Shown here piece after piece: positions 11,141 to 22,507 of a DNA stretch of 64,000 nucleotides; the first letter of the stretch is position 1, and each line of letters starts with the position of its first letter. The position numbers and the translations under genes were made by a program. The notes beneath the pieces are model-generated. The model did no database searches, was not told the DNA's origin, and saw nothing but the letters and a program-made list of their open reading frames with translations. Origin of the DNA: Sipunculus nudus (lineage: Eukaryota; Annelida; Sipuncula; Golfingiida; Sipunculidae); contig CM049320.1 in assembly GCA_026874595.1 (NCBI GenBank), positions 53,409,070-53,473,069 of the forward strand, written 5' to 3'.

Positions 11141-11904
11141 CACATTATAATATTATCATTATAAAATGCCACATTCTGCCATTCTAAAAATATTATTTAA
11201 AAAGTGTTGCAAATATATTGTACTTTTTCAGAATAAAAAAAAATATTTCTATATTCTCTTACAGTTACATTTATTATTTGTTGCTCTAATCCTCATCTTT
11301 AAAGTAGAAAGACCCAGGTGGCAGCGATAGGTATGCTCTGTCTACAATTCAAAAGAATTAATTTTAATCTATATTAGATCTGACCGAGAATATGAAATAC
11401 TGAAGACTCATCAGACTATAATTCGCCATAAAACTGTAAATGTCATACCTGAAGCCCAGTGTCACAAAGAGAAAATTGGTTCGGAAAGCTGAGCAATTTG
11501 GCATTAATTTGGCATTAATTTGCCATTTAATTTGAATATTTTTCGGTAAAAACATATCTTATTCTTTTCTTCATGTGAGGCACACCTCCAGGATTAATAA
11601 GAATACAGATTTTCTGAGATAACATTCGCAGTATGTTTGCTTCACTTTCGAATATTCAGTTACTAAGTTATGTGCATACACCAATCAAATTCCAGTTTAT
11701 TGTACATACACTGATTCCAATGACTTTGTTTACAAACTGGCTTATTATAGATTTCTACTTTTATATTCTTTATACGGTAATTAAAACACCGAACGCTTCC
11801 ATTTACTAATGAAATCCAATCACAAATGACACAGTTTATACTTAAATATTACTGTGTATAGGCCTGTTCACTCTGTCATATTATGTTCACTATTCTTTTG
11901 TCAG
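11141..11904. other. Intron sequence, nothing further recognised
   Basis: The rest of the intron between the two Link-type exons is AT-rich. It contains a short direct repeat (TTTGGCATTAATTTGGCATTAATTTG, 11497-11522) and otherwise no feature I can support. Confidence 0.6.
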
Positions 11905-12177
11905 GTCCCAATATATTGTTTCGCCGAAGTCCTGATAACTCGTGCATGGATTCGATAAAAGCCAAGCATTTGTGCCAAAGAATGGGCGGTAGGATGGCGA
12001 CCGCAGAGGAAGGGAGTGCTGCAGCGGAAGACGGTGCATCCCAATGTTCCGATGGTTGGTATATCACATCGGCGGTTGAAGGCATCGGGACATTAAACTG
12101 CGACCTTAAGAAAAAGTCCTTTTCTCTAGCTAATCCAGATGCTACGTGTAGTACCGGGGTGTACTGTAATGTACCAG
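11905..12177 (+). CDS. Divergent Link-like, cysteine-rich exon 2
   Basis: A 273-base exon bounded by TTTTGTCAG and GTAAGCGC, phase 1 at both ends and so in frame with the preceding exon. It encodes about 91 residues. The middle resembles a Link module (AKHLCQRMGGRMATAEEGSA, then CSDGWYITSAVEG). It has six cysteines rather than four, with an extra pair near the C-terminus (ATCSTGVYC). I read it as a second, divergent Link-like domain of the same secreted or surface protein. A C-type lectin fold is a less likely alternative because the WND and EPN-type calcium motifs are absent. Copy 2 has an inserted A near the 3' end that causes a frameshift and stop. Confidence 0.7.
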
Positions 12178-14304
12178 GTAAGCGCTATTAATCACTTTAT
12201 TTTTTTTAAATACATATACAAAATAAAATAAATGTTCTACGGAACCGCCAATACCATTCTTATGGATAAATTTTGTGTCCTGAACAGGATGTGTGTGGTG
12301 TATGTTGTTGGTAAGTGCTAATTGTCGTCTTACGGGTTTGGTTTTATTTATAACTGTAATGGTATGTATAGATACGTGTTATAGTAAATATAATTCTTGA
12401 TTAGGTTAGCAAATCTGATACAGAATGAGACGACATTATTTGCCAGTTTCTTTCAGGTAAATTCAAAACTCTTTCACATAGGGAAAGGGGAGTAGTCAAT
12501 TTTGTTAATGTCAGTGATAAAAAAACCTTTCTAAAACAAAGATTCAAGATGGCGACAATTATGTCTGTATGTATATGTATTTATGTAAGTTTATGTTGGG
12601 ATGCTTCTCCTACATATGCTATGTATTATTTGTATGTTTTTTATGTTTTATATTGAATAATTAATAAATAAAATAACAAGATATCTTGATCATAAAGTCC
12701 ATTTCAAGAATTAATTTTTTTGTAATTTTTTCGCTAACTGGCAATAACATTTACTCTCCTCACATCATGTGATGTTTTCACATAGTCCGAAGACCAATCA
12801 CATTGTATGTTTGAGTGTAGCCTAATATAACCAACCCTTTATGACCTTCACTGGTGTTTACTGTTACGTTTTGATCCAACATGCACAAAAATAATGGGTT
12901 TCAAATGCGCACACGAAAATAAACGGTCCGGCAAGGAATCAGACAATGGAGATTTTGTTGCACAATTTGAAATCAAAAGTTTCCTTTACATGCAATAAAT
13001 CAGGCCAGAACCTTCTCTGTAAATAACAAGACTCAAAATGGGAAATCGTGAGTTCGAATCTCACCCGTGATATTTTTCATGGTCGGCCCACCACCCAGGC
13101 TTAGAGCACTGCAGGTTTTATGGGAAGGCCGTGCCAAATGGCCGTGTTTCACTCACAAACGAATGTGCCTTTCGTTCCTCGGTGGTATGATTACGCACCC
13201 AGGGCCGCAGATGCAGAAGGCATCGGCCCTTGTTGACTCCAGGATATAAAATGGGAGGAAGCGTGTGATACTGCCCTGTCATGAAGTCAGAAAACCGGAA
13301 TGGAATTCTGCAGATGTACATATACGTAGTAAAGATAGCATTAAAAATATTAGTCATTATATGAGTCATTATAATATAATCACATTGTAATTCCAAAAAG
13401 ATTCCAACACATGATAACACTGAGGGCATGACCTACCAGCTGGATTCATTATATTAGCAGGAAAAGACAAAAGTCTCCAAGCAAATGATAAGAAATAATG
13501 ATTTTGTATTGAAACCGAGGTGTTTTAAAAAAAAATTGTCAGATTTCTGAATGACATAACTGGAGTAAACGCATGCTGAAATTGAAAGCCATGACAGACC
13601 GAAGATGCCTCCGTATGTAACCCATTTATATTCCCGATATGACCTATTTTCAATATAACCCTCTAACATCACGTTTTCTGTGTATTTAGTAATGTATTCC
13701 AAACAATAAATTCTCATTGCATTTGAATTTAACTTAGTCGGTGTTAAAAAAAGTGAACGTGCTGAACAATAAGGCAAATAAAGGTCAAAGTCCGCTAAAA
13801 GATAAACATTTTAGAAAGTTCTATTTCGCTCCTTCCCTTCAAACATGAACCGAATCAAACGAAAGCTCTTGAGAGTTATATTGCCCTAGCAAGCACATGG
13901 TGCCACTGTGACTAGACGTTTGAAAGTAAAAAATCAAGAAAAATCAAGTTAATCCCTGCAACTAAGAATTACAAAGTATTGTTTATAGGTGGCAGCATGT
14001 CTGAAATATAAGTATTTTAAAAGTGTTGGCGCAAACGTCGACTGGGAGCCAATAAAAAAACAATGAGCCCCCCCCCAAGCTTGAAAACGTTCTATATGTT
14101 GCATATTTTTTAATCATAACCTGAAATTATCCGTGAAACCGTTTTGTTTTAGATGTGTTATTACACGTTGAGAACCTTCCACGTAGCACCAGCTTGTGTG
14201 AGCTAATAACTGTTTCTTTTTTGTGTTTGCAAACCAAAGTGTTAATTAGTTCATCAAGAGATCAATTACACTGCTTTAGTAACATTATTTTTTTGTTCAG
14301 CTTA
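12178..14304. other. Intron; nothing recognised apart from a SINE-like piece
   Basis: Start of the long intron after Link exon 2. AT-rich with a SINE-like segment (13036-13262) and a short C run near 14066. A 23-base AG/GT-bounded stretch at 12288-12310 is not phase-compatible. Confidence 0.55.
13036..13262 (+). mobile_element. tRNA-derived SINE-like fragment
   Basis: Starts with a T-arm-like segment, GTGAGTTCGAATCTCACC, matching a Pol III B box. A GC-richer body follows (CCACCCAGGCTTAGAGCAC to GGCATCGGCCCTTGTTGACT) ending near a short A-rich stretch. No convincing A box precedes it, so it is 5' truncated or degenerate. The copy-2 equivalent is 51151-51377. Confidence 0.45.
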
Positions 14305-15800
14305 CTGTAGGTCACCTGAGCTGTAGTGATCACCCTTTGTCCGTTGTCCGTCTAGCCATTAACAGGGCACAATTCGTAACCGTTAGACCAAGACACTTTT
14401 AACTGTACATTTAGGGAGTTTCGTGGCATATATCCTCAGAAACCTTAAATTATGTCACGGTGAATTAAATTCTGCCGTCTATTGGCCGAAAACATGATTT
14501 TGAGCACCTAGACAGTCAGGTGGAGCACAAATTGCATCCATTATGGCTAGGATCTTCTAACCTAATGTTCAGGGAGGACCTATGTCTTTTAAAATATGAA
14601 ATTTAGTTTCCATAAAGTATGAAGTTTAGTTTCTATGATTTGAGACCTATAGAAAAAAGATTACATATGAGCACCCTAAGCACAAATCATATTTGTTAGG
14701 CCTAGAACCTTCAAAAGCAAAACCCAGTTGTGTTCTTGGCAAGTCTCCTTTGATTACCTATAGATTGCTACTTATGGCCTGGAAACATGATTTTGAACAC
14801 CCAAACTGTCAAACGGGATATAAATTGTATCCATTAGGCCTAGAATCTTCTAAGTTAATGTAAAGGGAGGTCCTGAGAAAATTGAAATGAAATTAGGTTA
14901 CCATGAGTCATATTCTGCGAACTTGAGGAAAAAGATGTCATTTGAGTTCCCTGGATATCAGATAGGCACAAATGATATCTGTGAGACCTATTATTTTCTA
15001 ACACAGTATCAAGAGAGGTTCTGAGCAATACTCCTTTGAAATCTGAAATTAGGTCGTGTTGATCTATAATCTGTGATCTACGAGGAAAAAACATGATTTT
15101 GAACACTCAGATAGTAAGACAGGGCACATTTTATCCTTGAGGCCAAGAATCTTCAAACGGACGTCCTTTGTAAATGCTGTTTATGGTGAGTATAGGTCAT
15201 CATCTGCTAGGGACCGAAAACTTGATTTGAGCACCTAGACAGACAAGGTACAAATTTTAACCAATATCCTTGGAATCTTCTTACTAATAAGCCATGGAAT
15301 CTTAGGCAAATATTCTTGTAAAGCTGAAATTAGATCAGGGTGACCTGTATTCTATAAACTACGTGCAAACAACAAGATTCTGATCATCCAGGTAGTCACA
15401 CAGGGCACGAAACTGTTGAACAGTTGAACCAACAACCTTTCATTGTAAAATCCAGGAAGGTCAATATAACTTTATTTATTTTACATGGATTGTACAACTA
15501 GTTATATTGACTAATACAAGGCACTCTTCATGGCTCGGATGATGGCGCTCGGTAGTCGGTAAAGGTCGAGTAAACCAGAAGTCCTTGGCAATTCTCCCTG
15601 GAATCTTGATATTAATTCACTGTGACATATAATATGTGAACTATAGGAAAACATGATTAAGTACTCTGAAAGTCACATCGGCACAAACCATGAGGGTTGG
15701 AATTAGAACCTTCTGACTTAAAATTCAAGGAGGTCCTGGGTAATTATAGACAAAACGCCTGAAATGAGTACTCCGGAAGTCATTCAGATCCATTGTTCAA
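14305..15800 (-). repeat. Pearl-like repeat array 2 (reverse orientation)
   Basis: Opens with a degenerate hairpin (CAGCTTACTG to GGTCACCTGAGCTG) and GATCACCCTTTGTCCGTTGTCCG, the reverse complement of the end of array 1. Tandem units of about 150 bases follow, each with GAAATTAGGTCA, ACATGATTTTGAGCACC, CAGGGCACAAATTG and CCTAGAATCTTCTAA. The later units are more diverged. No coding frame is supported. Confidence 0.75.
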
Positions 15801-17153
15801 GGTTCCTCTTAGCCCTGCCTTGGCTTTAGTATTTGAGTTTAATAACACATTGCTTAAAATAAAACGATATTCCATCAACCGATAGACTTAGCTCAGTGCC
15901 AGCTCTTATCACTTAGGCCTTGTAAAGTCCGTATGGTGAATGACCGTGAATCCCTGATAGTTGCAGATTTAGGCGTCACAAGTCTCTTTGAGGACCTGAC
16001 GATTCTCCCGTATTTGCATATCAGGCCGTAACGCCTCTGGTGAGTATCATCGTTGCTACAAGAACGCCAACATCGGTCCAACAGCTGGACCCGCTGGGTA
16101 ACATTCGCACTGAAATCATGTATTCAGAAATTCCACACATGGACCTTCGTGTCCTATGATATATCTCTGCTGAACGAATATTACGGTCACATGGGCAAAA
16201 TGTAAGTACATATTGTAGACATTATCGCAACAATTTTGTACCGACAGGTCCAGTTTAATTCCCTCTGCCGAGATGACAACAGCAGCTGACAGCATTTGTC
16301 TGAACCCGTGTATTAACTCTTAAATTGCTACTCGCAAATCGTGATCGTTTCAGCCTGAGTCCGTCGGTACATTTTGACTGCGCTGGTCGCGTATGCACCT
16401 GAAAATCTCGCACTGATTGGCTGCGCCAAAGTTTGTTAGGCCTACTGTCAAGGTGGTGGTCCGATAAACGTTAACACTGTGACTGAGGGTTATAGTGTTT
16501 TAAAGTCTCGCCCAACTCAACATAAGCGACGGCCTAAAAATATCAAGACAAATTAAATGGTAATATTATTAGCCAATTTGAAGCCTGGAATAGGCGATGA
16601 CTGAATTAACCATGTTTGCTTTGAAAAAGATTCTGGGAAAGACCACTGCTGACGTCACTGGAAAAGACCTTAGTTCAGTGAGGCGGTGATGTGTGGCGCT
16701 GATCGTCTGAGAACCGGCCAAGATTACCAATCCATTAAATAAGAGGGTCAGATAGTGGTAAATTAGTTATATGATTTCCCGGAAGATGGCGGTACCGATA
16801 CTAAGTGCAATACAACGCGGGAACGTTTGATTTCTCAGTCAGAAGCAACAATTAAGTCATAACTTTTTCATGGACTGGGCCATTCTAGGTTCCTCTACAA
16901 ATATTTTTTTTCACTACGTCATAAAATTAATAAATAATACATGCATCACCTGGCTACATGTTAAATTTAACTGACCGTCATTGCCAATGGGTCACGTTTA
17001 ACTTTTGTATATTTTTCATAATTTAACAGTTTGTAAATTTTTGGCAATCTTTAAGATACTACAACCTGGCCCACCAAATAAAAATGAAACATTTTCATAT
17101 TAAACGAGGGTCAAACTTTGCGATCAGTAGAAGGGTAAGTACTTTCGAATTCC
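15801..17153. other. No gene seen
   Basis: Intron sequence between array 2 and the LINE. It is more GC-balanced than its surroundings, but I see no phase-compatible exon with clean splice sites. A segment at 16960-17000 resembles one near 1180-1230. Confidence 0.55.
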
Positions 17154-17433
17154 TTTTTTTTTTTTTTTTTTTTTTATGATGTCTCAGTCAATACTTCACA
17201 TATTTTCCTTCCTCTACATATTTTCATCATCGACACCATTTATATATTTTAATTGAAAAATTTGTTTAATTACAATATAGTGGTAATAAACAAGCCTAAA
17301 CAACATCTCCAAAAACTAGTACAATGCAGTAAAATCTGTAACAGTTAACAAATATACCAATGTATGTGAATCTGTGCATAAAATACATATAACATTTGTG
17401 AGTTACCAACACAGCTATAATGACCAGGAGTTA

Positions 17434-18798
17434 TTAATATCTTAACAAGGTAAGACACTCCTTCCATTTTTTCTCATGTACATTCAAAGTGTGTTTTTTC
17501 TCAGCAATCTTTCTTTCTAACAATTCTGTATTTTTTAAACAATTCACAAACTGTACCAGGGTAGGGATCACCTGAAATATCCGATTTCTGTATACCAAAT
17601 ATTTATAAATTAATAATAACATGTCGATAATTACCGGTTCATGTTTCCCCACAACCATGTATATAACCTCTTTGTTTAGATCTGGCATATGGATATTAGC
17701 TCTCTTGACAAAAGTTTTTATATGCAGATAAAATGTTATTGAAATATGACACTGACATAATAAGTGTTCAACTGTTTCCTCCTCAACAAAACAGTAATTA
17801 CATCGCTTATTATCAGTTACTTTCCACAGGTATAGCTTATCCCTTGTTGCTAAAACGTTATGCAACAATTTAAACTGAAATTCACGAAAACGCATATCCA
17901 GTGTAATAGAATATAGCTTTGCAACAGATTGTTCCCAATCAAAACATCTTAATCTGGACTGTAATTTTACTTTGGCTGAAGGCTCAGATTTTTTACTCTG
18001 AATTATTCTTTTGTACAACTCTTTGAAAGACACTTTATTCGTATTTAGTATTACATCTTTAAATGAAACATAATTAATATTTTCAGAAAACTGGCTACAG
18101 TTATCTTGCATTGCAAATGTACGAATACAATCATGCCACTTCTGCGGGATAGCATGTATCAAGGACAACCAGTGTACATAGTAAATTTTGTATTCATTAG
18201 TATCCGGAGGTACAATTTCATCCAGTCTTTTCTTTTTCCCGCTGGTATTATAAAGATCATGTACATACTTCACACGTTTTGCATCAAAATGTTTCATATA
18301 TACAGAATTACCTCCTATCTTTATAAATTTATTGTTCCACACGCTTTGGTACAACATTATTTCTGGGTTACTTGGTTCACCAGACATATATAATGACCAT
18401 ACGTTCAAGCATTTTTTATAGAAATCAGGAATATCGTCACCAATACGTCTGGTATCCAGATTTGCTGTAATATTCTTTACCCCACCAATTTGCTTAAGAT
18501 ACAAATTCGGCACAGCAGTATATTTGGCATCTCCAGCGTTTATAAATTTTATCATCCACATTAATCTTTGACATTCCACTATCGATGCCACATCCGGTAG
18601 TCCAATACCTCCTTCTCTCTGACAGTTTATCATAACTTCATATTTAATTTTGGGTTTTCTGCCGTACCATATAAAGTCCACAATACAACTTTTAACAAGT
18701 TTTATAAATTCTCTAGGAGGTTCCAGCACGTTTGTTATGTACAATATTTTGGATATGCCTAATGATTTAATTATTGTATTTCTGCCGAACAATGTCAT
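17434..18798 (-). pseudogene. LINE ORF2, C-terminal domain with zinc knuckle
   Basis: 454 codons continuing in the same frame as the RT segment after an in-frame TGA at 18802-18804. It starts within the thumb region (MTLFGRNTIIKSLGISKI), then has the Trp-rich segment common in L1-type ORF2 (IVDFIWYGRKPKIKY). Near residue 340 a Cys-His motif appears: CNYCFVEEETVEHLLCQC. The frame ends LTLLRY at 17434, leaving about 260 bases of 3' UTR before the A tail. The copy-2 frame is also 454 codons. The TGA falls between WKQ and NMTLFG, where relatives have an Arg, consistent with a CGA-to-TGA transition. Confidence 0.85.
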
Positions 18799-18801
18799 GT
18801 T

Positions 18802-19593
18802 TCATTGTTTCCAAATATTAAAAAGGGTCTTTATTTTCTCTAAAATACCATTAAAATTAAGTGTATATGACAGTTGCTTATCATACGTAAATGAGATTCC
18901 CAATATCTTAATTGCCTTATTCTTAAGGTTGATCCATTTTATGTGATCCAATAATTCAGTCATAGACGAATTTCCAAGCAATGCTGCTTCACATTTTCCC
19001 AGATTTATATACAGCGATGATATGGCTCCGAATTTATCAATAACATTACATACTTCTTTCATTGAAGCGATATCTCTAAGAAAGTAGGTGGTATCATCAG
19101 CAAATATCGCTTGCTTAATTTCAACACCATTAATGTTTATACCGCTGATCCTACTATTGTTACGAATCATTGTAGCTAAAATCTCGATTGCTAATACGAA
19201 AAGATATGGGGACAACGGATCGCCCTGCCTTGTACCTGTGGCAACTTTGAGATACTCTGTGGAATAACCATTATTAATAATACAACTCTCGATATCATAA
19301 TGTAGAATTTTTACCCATCTGATGAAATTTTCACCAAATCCAAATTTTTCAAGTACTGTAAATAAATAAGTATGATCTATAGAATCAAAAGCTGCTGCGA
19401 AGTCTACTGCAAATAAGATCCCTGACTTGTTTTCTATTTTACAATGTTCTATTACGTCACTTATCAGTCTCGTTGTGTCACTAATATTTCTTCCCTGGAC
19501 GAAAGCAGTTTGGTCATCCGCTTTTAATTTTGGAAGAAAAACTTTCATCCGGCCGGCTAAAATTTTACTTAGTATCTTACAATCTACATTCAA
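18802..19593 (-). pseudogene. LINE ORF2, reverse transcriptase domain
   Basis: 263 codons carrying the RT core: AFVQGRNISDTTRLI, FAVDFAAAFDSIDH (first catalytic Asp), GTRQGDPLSPYLF and IFADDTTYFL (the FADD catalytic box). It copies the element's RNA at the nicked target in target-primed reverse transcription. The frame joins the linker frame at 19628 only through a frameshift in an A run (seven A on the minus strand near 19650) that both copies share. It ends at the shared TGA. All visible catalytic residues are intact. Confidence 0.88.
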
Positions 19594-19627
19594 CAGACTT
19601 ATGGGTCTCCATGATGTTAATATACGA

Positions 19628-20317
19628 TTATCTTTGCCTGTTTTTTTCTATTAATGTTACAACTGATTGTCTTTGACTATTAGTTAATATTCCTTCTTCA
19701 AAACACTTATTCAAACACCTAACCAAATCGTCACCTAAAATGTCAAAGAAAGTAATATAGAATTCTTTTGGCAGGCCATCATTTCCTGGTGTCTTATTAT
19801 TTTTCATGCAGTGTAAAGCCTTTAAAACTTCAGATTTTGTTATCTCCCCGTCACAGCTCGCTGAATCGATTTCCGTTAAACGTGTGATGTTAAGGTTAGA
19901 TAAAAAATGCATACAATCCATTCGTGTAATTTTACTTTTTCGCGAATACTTTTCTTTATAAAATCGTCCGAGTTCATTTGTTATATCTTTTTGATCAGTT
20001 TTCTTCTCTCCATTTATCAATAGCTTTCTGATTGTAGACTTCTTTTTATTCTTTTTTTCCAAATTAATAAAATATTTTGTATTTCGTTCCCCTTCCTCAT
20101 ACCATTTAACCCTAGATCTAATTATGTTGCCTTCTGTAATACGATCATAATATTTCTCAATTTTTCGTCGATAATTTTCATATTCCATTGTACTCTCTGA
20201 CTGGTTTGCTGAAATTTTAGTTTCTACTTGTGATAGTAATTTTTCCAAATGCTGTACTTCGGCTCTCTCCTCTTGCATTTTCTTTTTAGAAAAACGAATA
20301 GTAAAATCTCTGATCAT
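19628..20317 (-). pseudogene. LINE ORF2, linker and RT N-terminal region
   Basis: 229 codons. The first ~70 residues are a charged helical linker (SKKKMQEERAEVQHLEKLL). WYEEGERNTKYFINLEKKNK follows, a hallmark preceding the RT in L1-like elements, and then the start of the RT (MKNNKTPGNDGLPKEFYITF). It is separated from the endonuclease by a frameshift in an A run (eight A in copy 1, seven in copy 2). In copy 2 this block is split further by one extra base in a T run near 58178. Confidence 0.85.
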
Positions 20318-20322
20318 AAATT

Positions 20323-21210
20323 TTAAAAACTCCCACCATTCTTTCTCTTTTTTTTGTAAAAATCATAATATTGTTTCCATTGTATTATGTGATCTTTGAG
20401 CTCTTGGACATAAAGAGTGTCATTCAGCAGTGAAACATTAAACTTCCAAAAGGAAGGACCATGTTTATTATAATGAAGTGATTTAATTGTACATCTCACC
20501 GCTGAATGATCCGAAATTATGGCTGGCAAAATTTGTACATGGCGAACATGTGCATTAAGTTCGCTAGAAATAAGAATAAAGTCTAGTCTTCGTTGTATAA
20601 TAGGAGTATTACTTCTCCAGGTAAAGCCACGTGCAGAGGAGTTCCTTATACGCCATAAATCAATTAAATTATGCTGTTCCATTATACTTGACACAGTATT
20701 GATGGATTTATATTTTGGGCGATAAGTACCGCCATCTGCATCAAGATTTGAAAAACTAAAATTAAAATCTCCTCCCCAGATTACCAAAGCCTCAGTATTC
20801 GAGAGTACATCTTTAATTCTGTTTCGGACTTCTTCAAAGAATAAAGTCTGCTCTCTTTCCGTATTAGGAGCATAAGTATTAATGAAGACATAAGCAGAAC
20901 CGTGTACGTCGGCTTTCAAACACAGAAAACGTCCATTAATATCTTTGTAAAGCTTAATATTCTTAATATCTATATGTTTACCTATTAGAATCATAACACC
21001 TCTCGACTGGCTTGTACCGTGGCAGAAATATGTAGAGCCCGACCATTCTCGATTCCATAAACATTCGTCATTTTCCGTGCAATGTGTTTCCTGTAAAAAT
21101 ATCACACTATTTGCACCACCTTTATCATTTAACCATTTAAATACTTTATTCCTTTTCCTTAGCCCCCGCAGTCCTCGCACATTCCATGTTATTACTAAGA
21201 ATACTGACAT
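20323..21210 (-). pseudogene. LINE ORF2, APE-type endonuclease domain
   Basis: 295 codons opening with MSVFLVITWNVRGLRGLRKR, a good ORF2 start. Endonuclease/exonuclease/phosphatase motifs follow in order: FLQETHC (metal-binding Glu), VFINTYAPN, GGDFNF, RRLDFILIS and a catalytic SDHSAV. This domain nicks the target DNA. The catalytic residues visible here are intact in both copies. The frame runs off at KKKRKNGGSF because of the homopolymer frameshift; copy 2 runs on slightly further in another wrong frame. Confidence 0.88.
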
Positions 21211-21770
21211 GAACGATATAATTGATAGAATCCCTTATGTTTCTTGTTACACAGATGACATTCATCTCTTATATACATACACTTAATTAACATTTCATTT
21301 AACACTTGTGTTTTGGAATCGTCAATTACTCCTGGCCTCTGCGTACTTTTCATCTGTGAGATCTGACAAAACACATAGGCAGTGACATCAGTAATGTTCT
21401 GAATAATCAGGTGATCTGTCATTACTTGTATCAAGCGATATAATTTAGCTAGCAATGTCCAAATGCAGAAAAAGTAAACTAGTTTATGAAGACTTCCCAC
21501 AGTCATAGTAGATAATGAGAATAGAGTGTGATGGAGATATAATATTGATATAGGGGTTTGTTTTAAAAACCTACAAAAGTAATTTTGAGTTTTGAAATTT
21601 GTATTAGATAATTATTTTGATAATATATCTTGCTGAAAAAATGGGATTAATTTCGAAGATGGCAAGGTGAGGTCGACTCCCCTATAAACTCTCTTATCAA
21701 CACAAGTTGATAGTGACATATATTATACATGATTATGTACAATGCATACATTATTAAGCATCTTATAACT

Positions 21771-22024
21771 TTAATTTGGTGTTGATGCTTTGACAGTCTC
21801 AGAATACATTTGCGGAGGGTTTTCTCTTAAAACCAATTCCCACTGCTGAAATAATTTAAGCTTTGTGAAGGTTATCACACGTTCATTATAGTCTCTGATT
21901 TTAATGGTGCCATCATGTGACCAACAGTCCTTTATCAAACCATCCTTTTTCAGCTGGCGGGCCTGTTTAAATATGTTTTGCCTCGGCTTTGTCAAATCTT
22001 CATTTATGAAGATGCCTCGAATTC
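21771..22024 (-). pseudogene. LINE ORF1-like C-terminal fragment
   Basis: About 84 codons upstream of ORF2 on the same strand, containing IRGIFINEDLTKPRQNIF, QARQLKKDGLIKDCW and SHDGTIKIRDYN. This pattern recurs at the end of L1-type ORF1 or ORF1-like proteins in aquatic animals. It begins exactly at an AG (TTCATTTCAG on the minus strand), which may be a splice acceptor or just the truncation point of the element. No RNA-recognition or coiled-coil part is visible upstream. It ends 560 bases before ORF2. Assignment to ORF1 is inference from the motif and position. Confidence 0.55.
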
Positions 22025-22139
22025 CTGAAATGAACTGGTAGTTAGTTGAACAGAGACAGAAAGAATATAATGCAAATAAAGATTCTATATTCTGATATAT
22101 GGAAACTTACAACAAGGTATTCTAGACCCATAAGAAAAT

Positions 22140-22205
22140 CAAATATGGCCACCGTGGGTTATTATACTTGACTGGTGCCTATGAGAAGACGAGCAACATC
22201 AAACA
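22140..22205 (+). repeat. Solitary fragment of the 144-bp repeat
   Basis: ATCAAATATGGCCACCGTGG and TTGACTGGTGCCTATGAG match the core of the tandem array at 25258-25910, giving a single dispersed partial unit 3 kb upstream of the array. Confidence 0.55.
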
Positions 22206-22363
22206 GCTAACAAACACAGGCAGCATCGTCTCATGGGCTACATTTGGGTACTAATTTAGAACCTTCACAGGCTCAACCCGTCTACTTGATGTTGTGGTCT
22301 GTTAAACGTGGAGTTTGTCCACAAGGATCGCTTTATAGTTACTACCTTCTGATTGTTTTTCAG

Positions 22364-22390
22364 TGATTGGTTCTGGAATGGTACCCGCCG
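22364..22390 (+). CDS. 27-nt microexon (hinge 1)
   Basis: TTGTTTTTCAG and GTAAGTCAAG, a near-consensus acceptor and donor, bound 27 bases. In phase 1 it encodes (x)IGSGMVPA, nine residues, and keeps the frame from Link exon 2 into domain A. It has the same length and phase as the microexon at 32619. Copy 2 has the exon body intact but the acceptor AG has become AA. I infer a flexible linker between domains; only transcripts can prove use. Confidence 0.55.
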
Positions 22391-22430
22391 GTAAGTCAAG
22401 ATACTGTTTTTATAAATTATATTGTGAAGC

Positions 22431-22442
22431 TGATATATATAT

Positions 22443-22503
<61 letters not shown>
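22431..22503. repeat. (TA)n microsatellite
   Basis: An AT-alternating tract with two AATA interruptions, starting 40 bases after the microexon donor. Copy 2 has a differently interrupted tract at 60551-60615. Confidence 0.9.

Positions 22504-22507
<4 letters not shown>

Larger units (their letters stand above)
17154..22024 (-). mobile_element. L1/Tx1-like LINE, antisense in the Link-gene intron
   Basis: Read on the minus strand the order is an ORF1-like tail, endonuclease, linker, reverse transcriptase, C-terminal domain with a Cys-His knuckle, 3' UTR and an A tail (22 T on the plus strand at 17154-17175). This is the layout of APE-type non-LTR retrotransposons. The RT (GTRQGDPLSPYLFVLAIE, FADDT) fits the L1/Tx1 group. 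It is close to full length in ORF2 but broken by at least two frameshifts and one stop. I could not define the target-site duplication. It lies between Link exon 2 and the microexon, opposite to the gene. Confidence 0.85.

Noticed and set aside
12288-12310. Possible 23-nt exon between TGAACAG and GTAAGTGC after Link exon 2
   Set aside because: Its length is not compatible with phase 1 on both sides, so including it would shift the frame into the next exons.
17154-17175. Poly-T as an independent simple repeat
   Set aside because: It sits exactly at the 3' end of the minus-strand LINE and is better read as its A tail.
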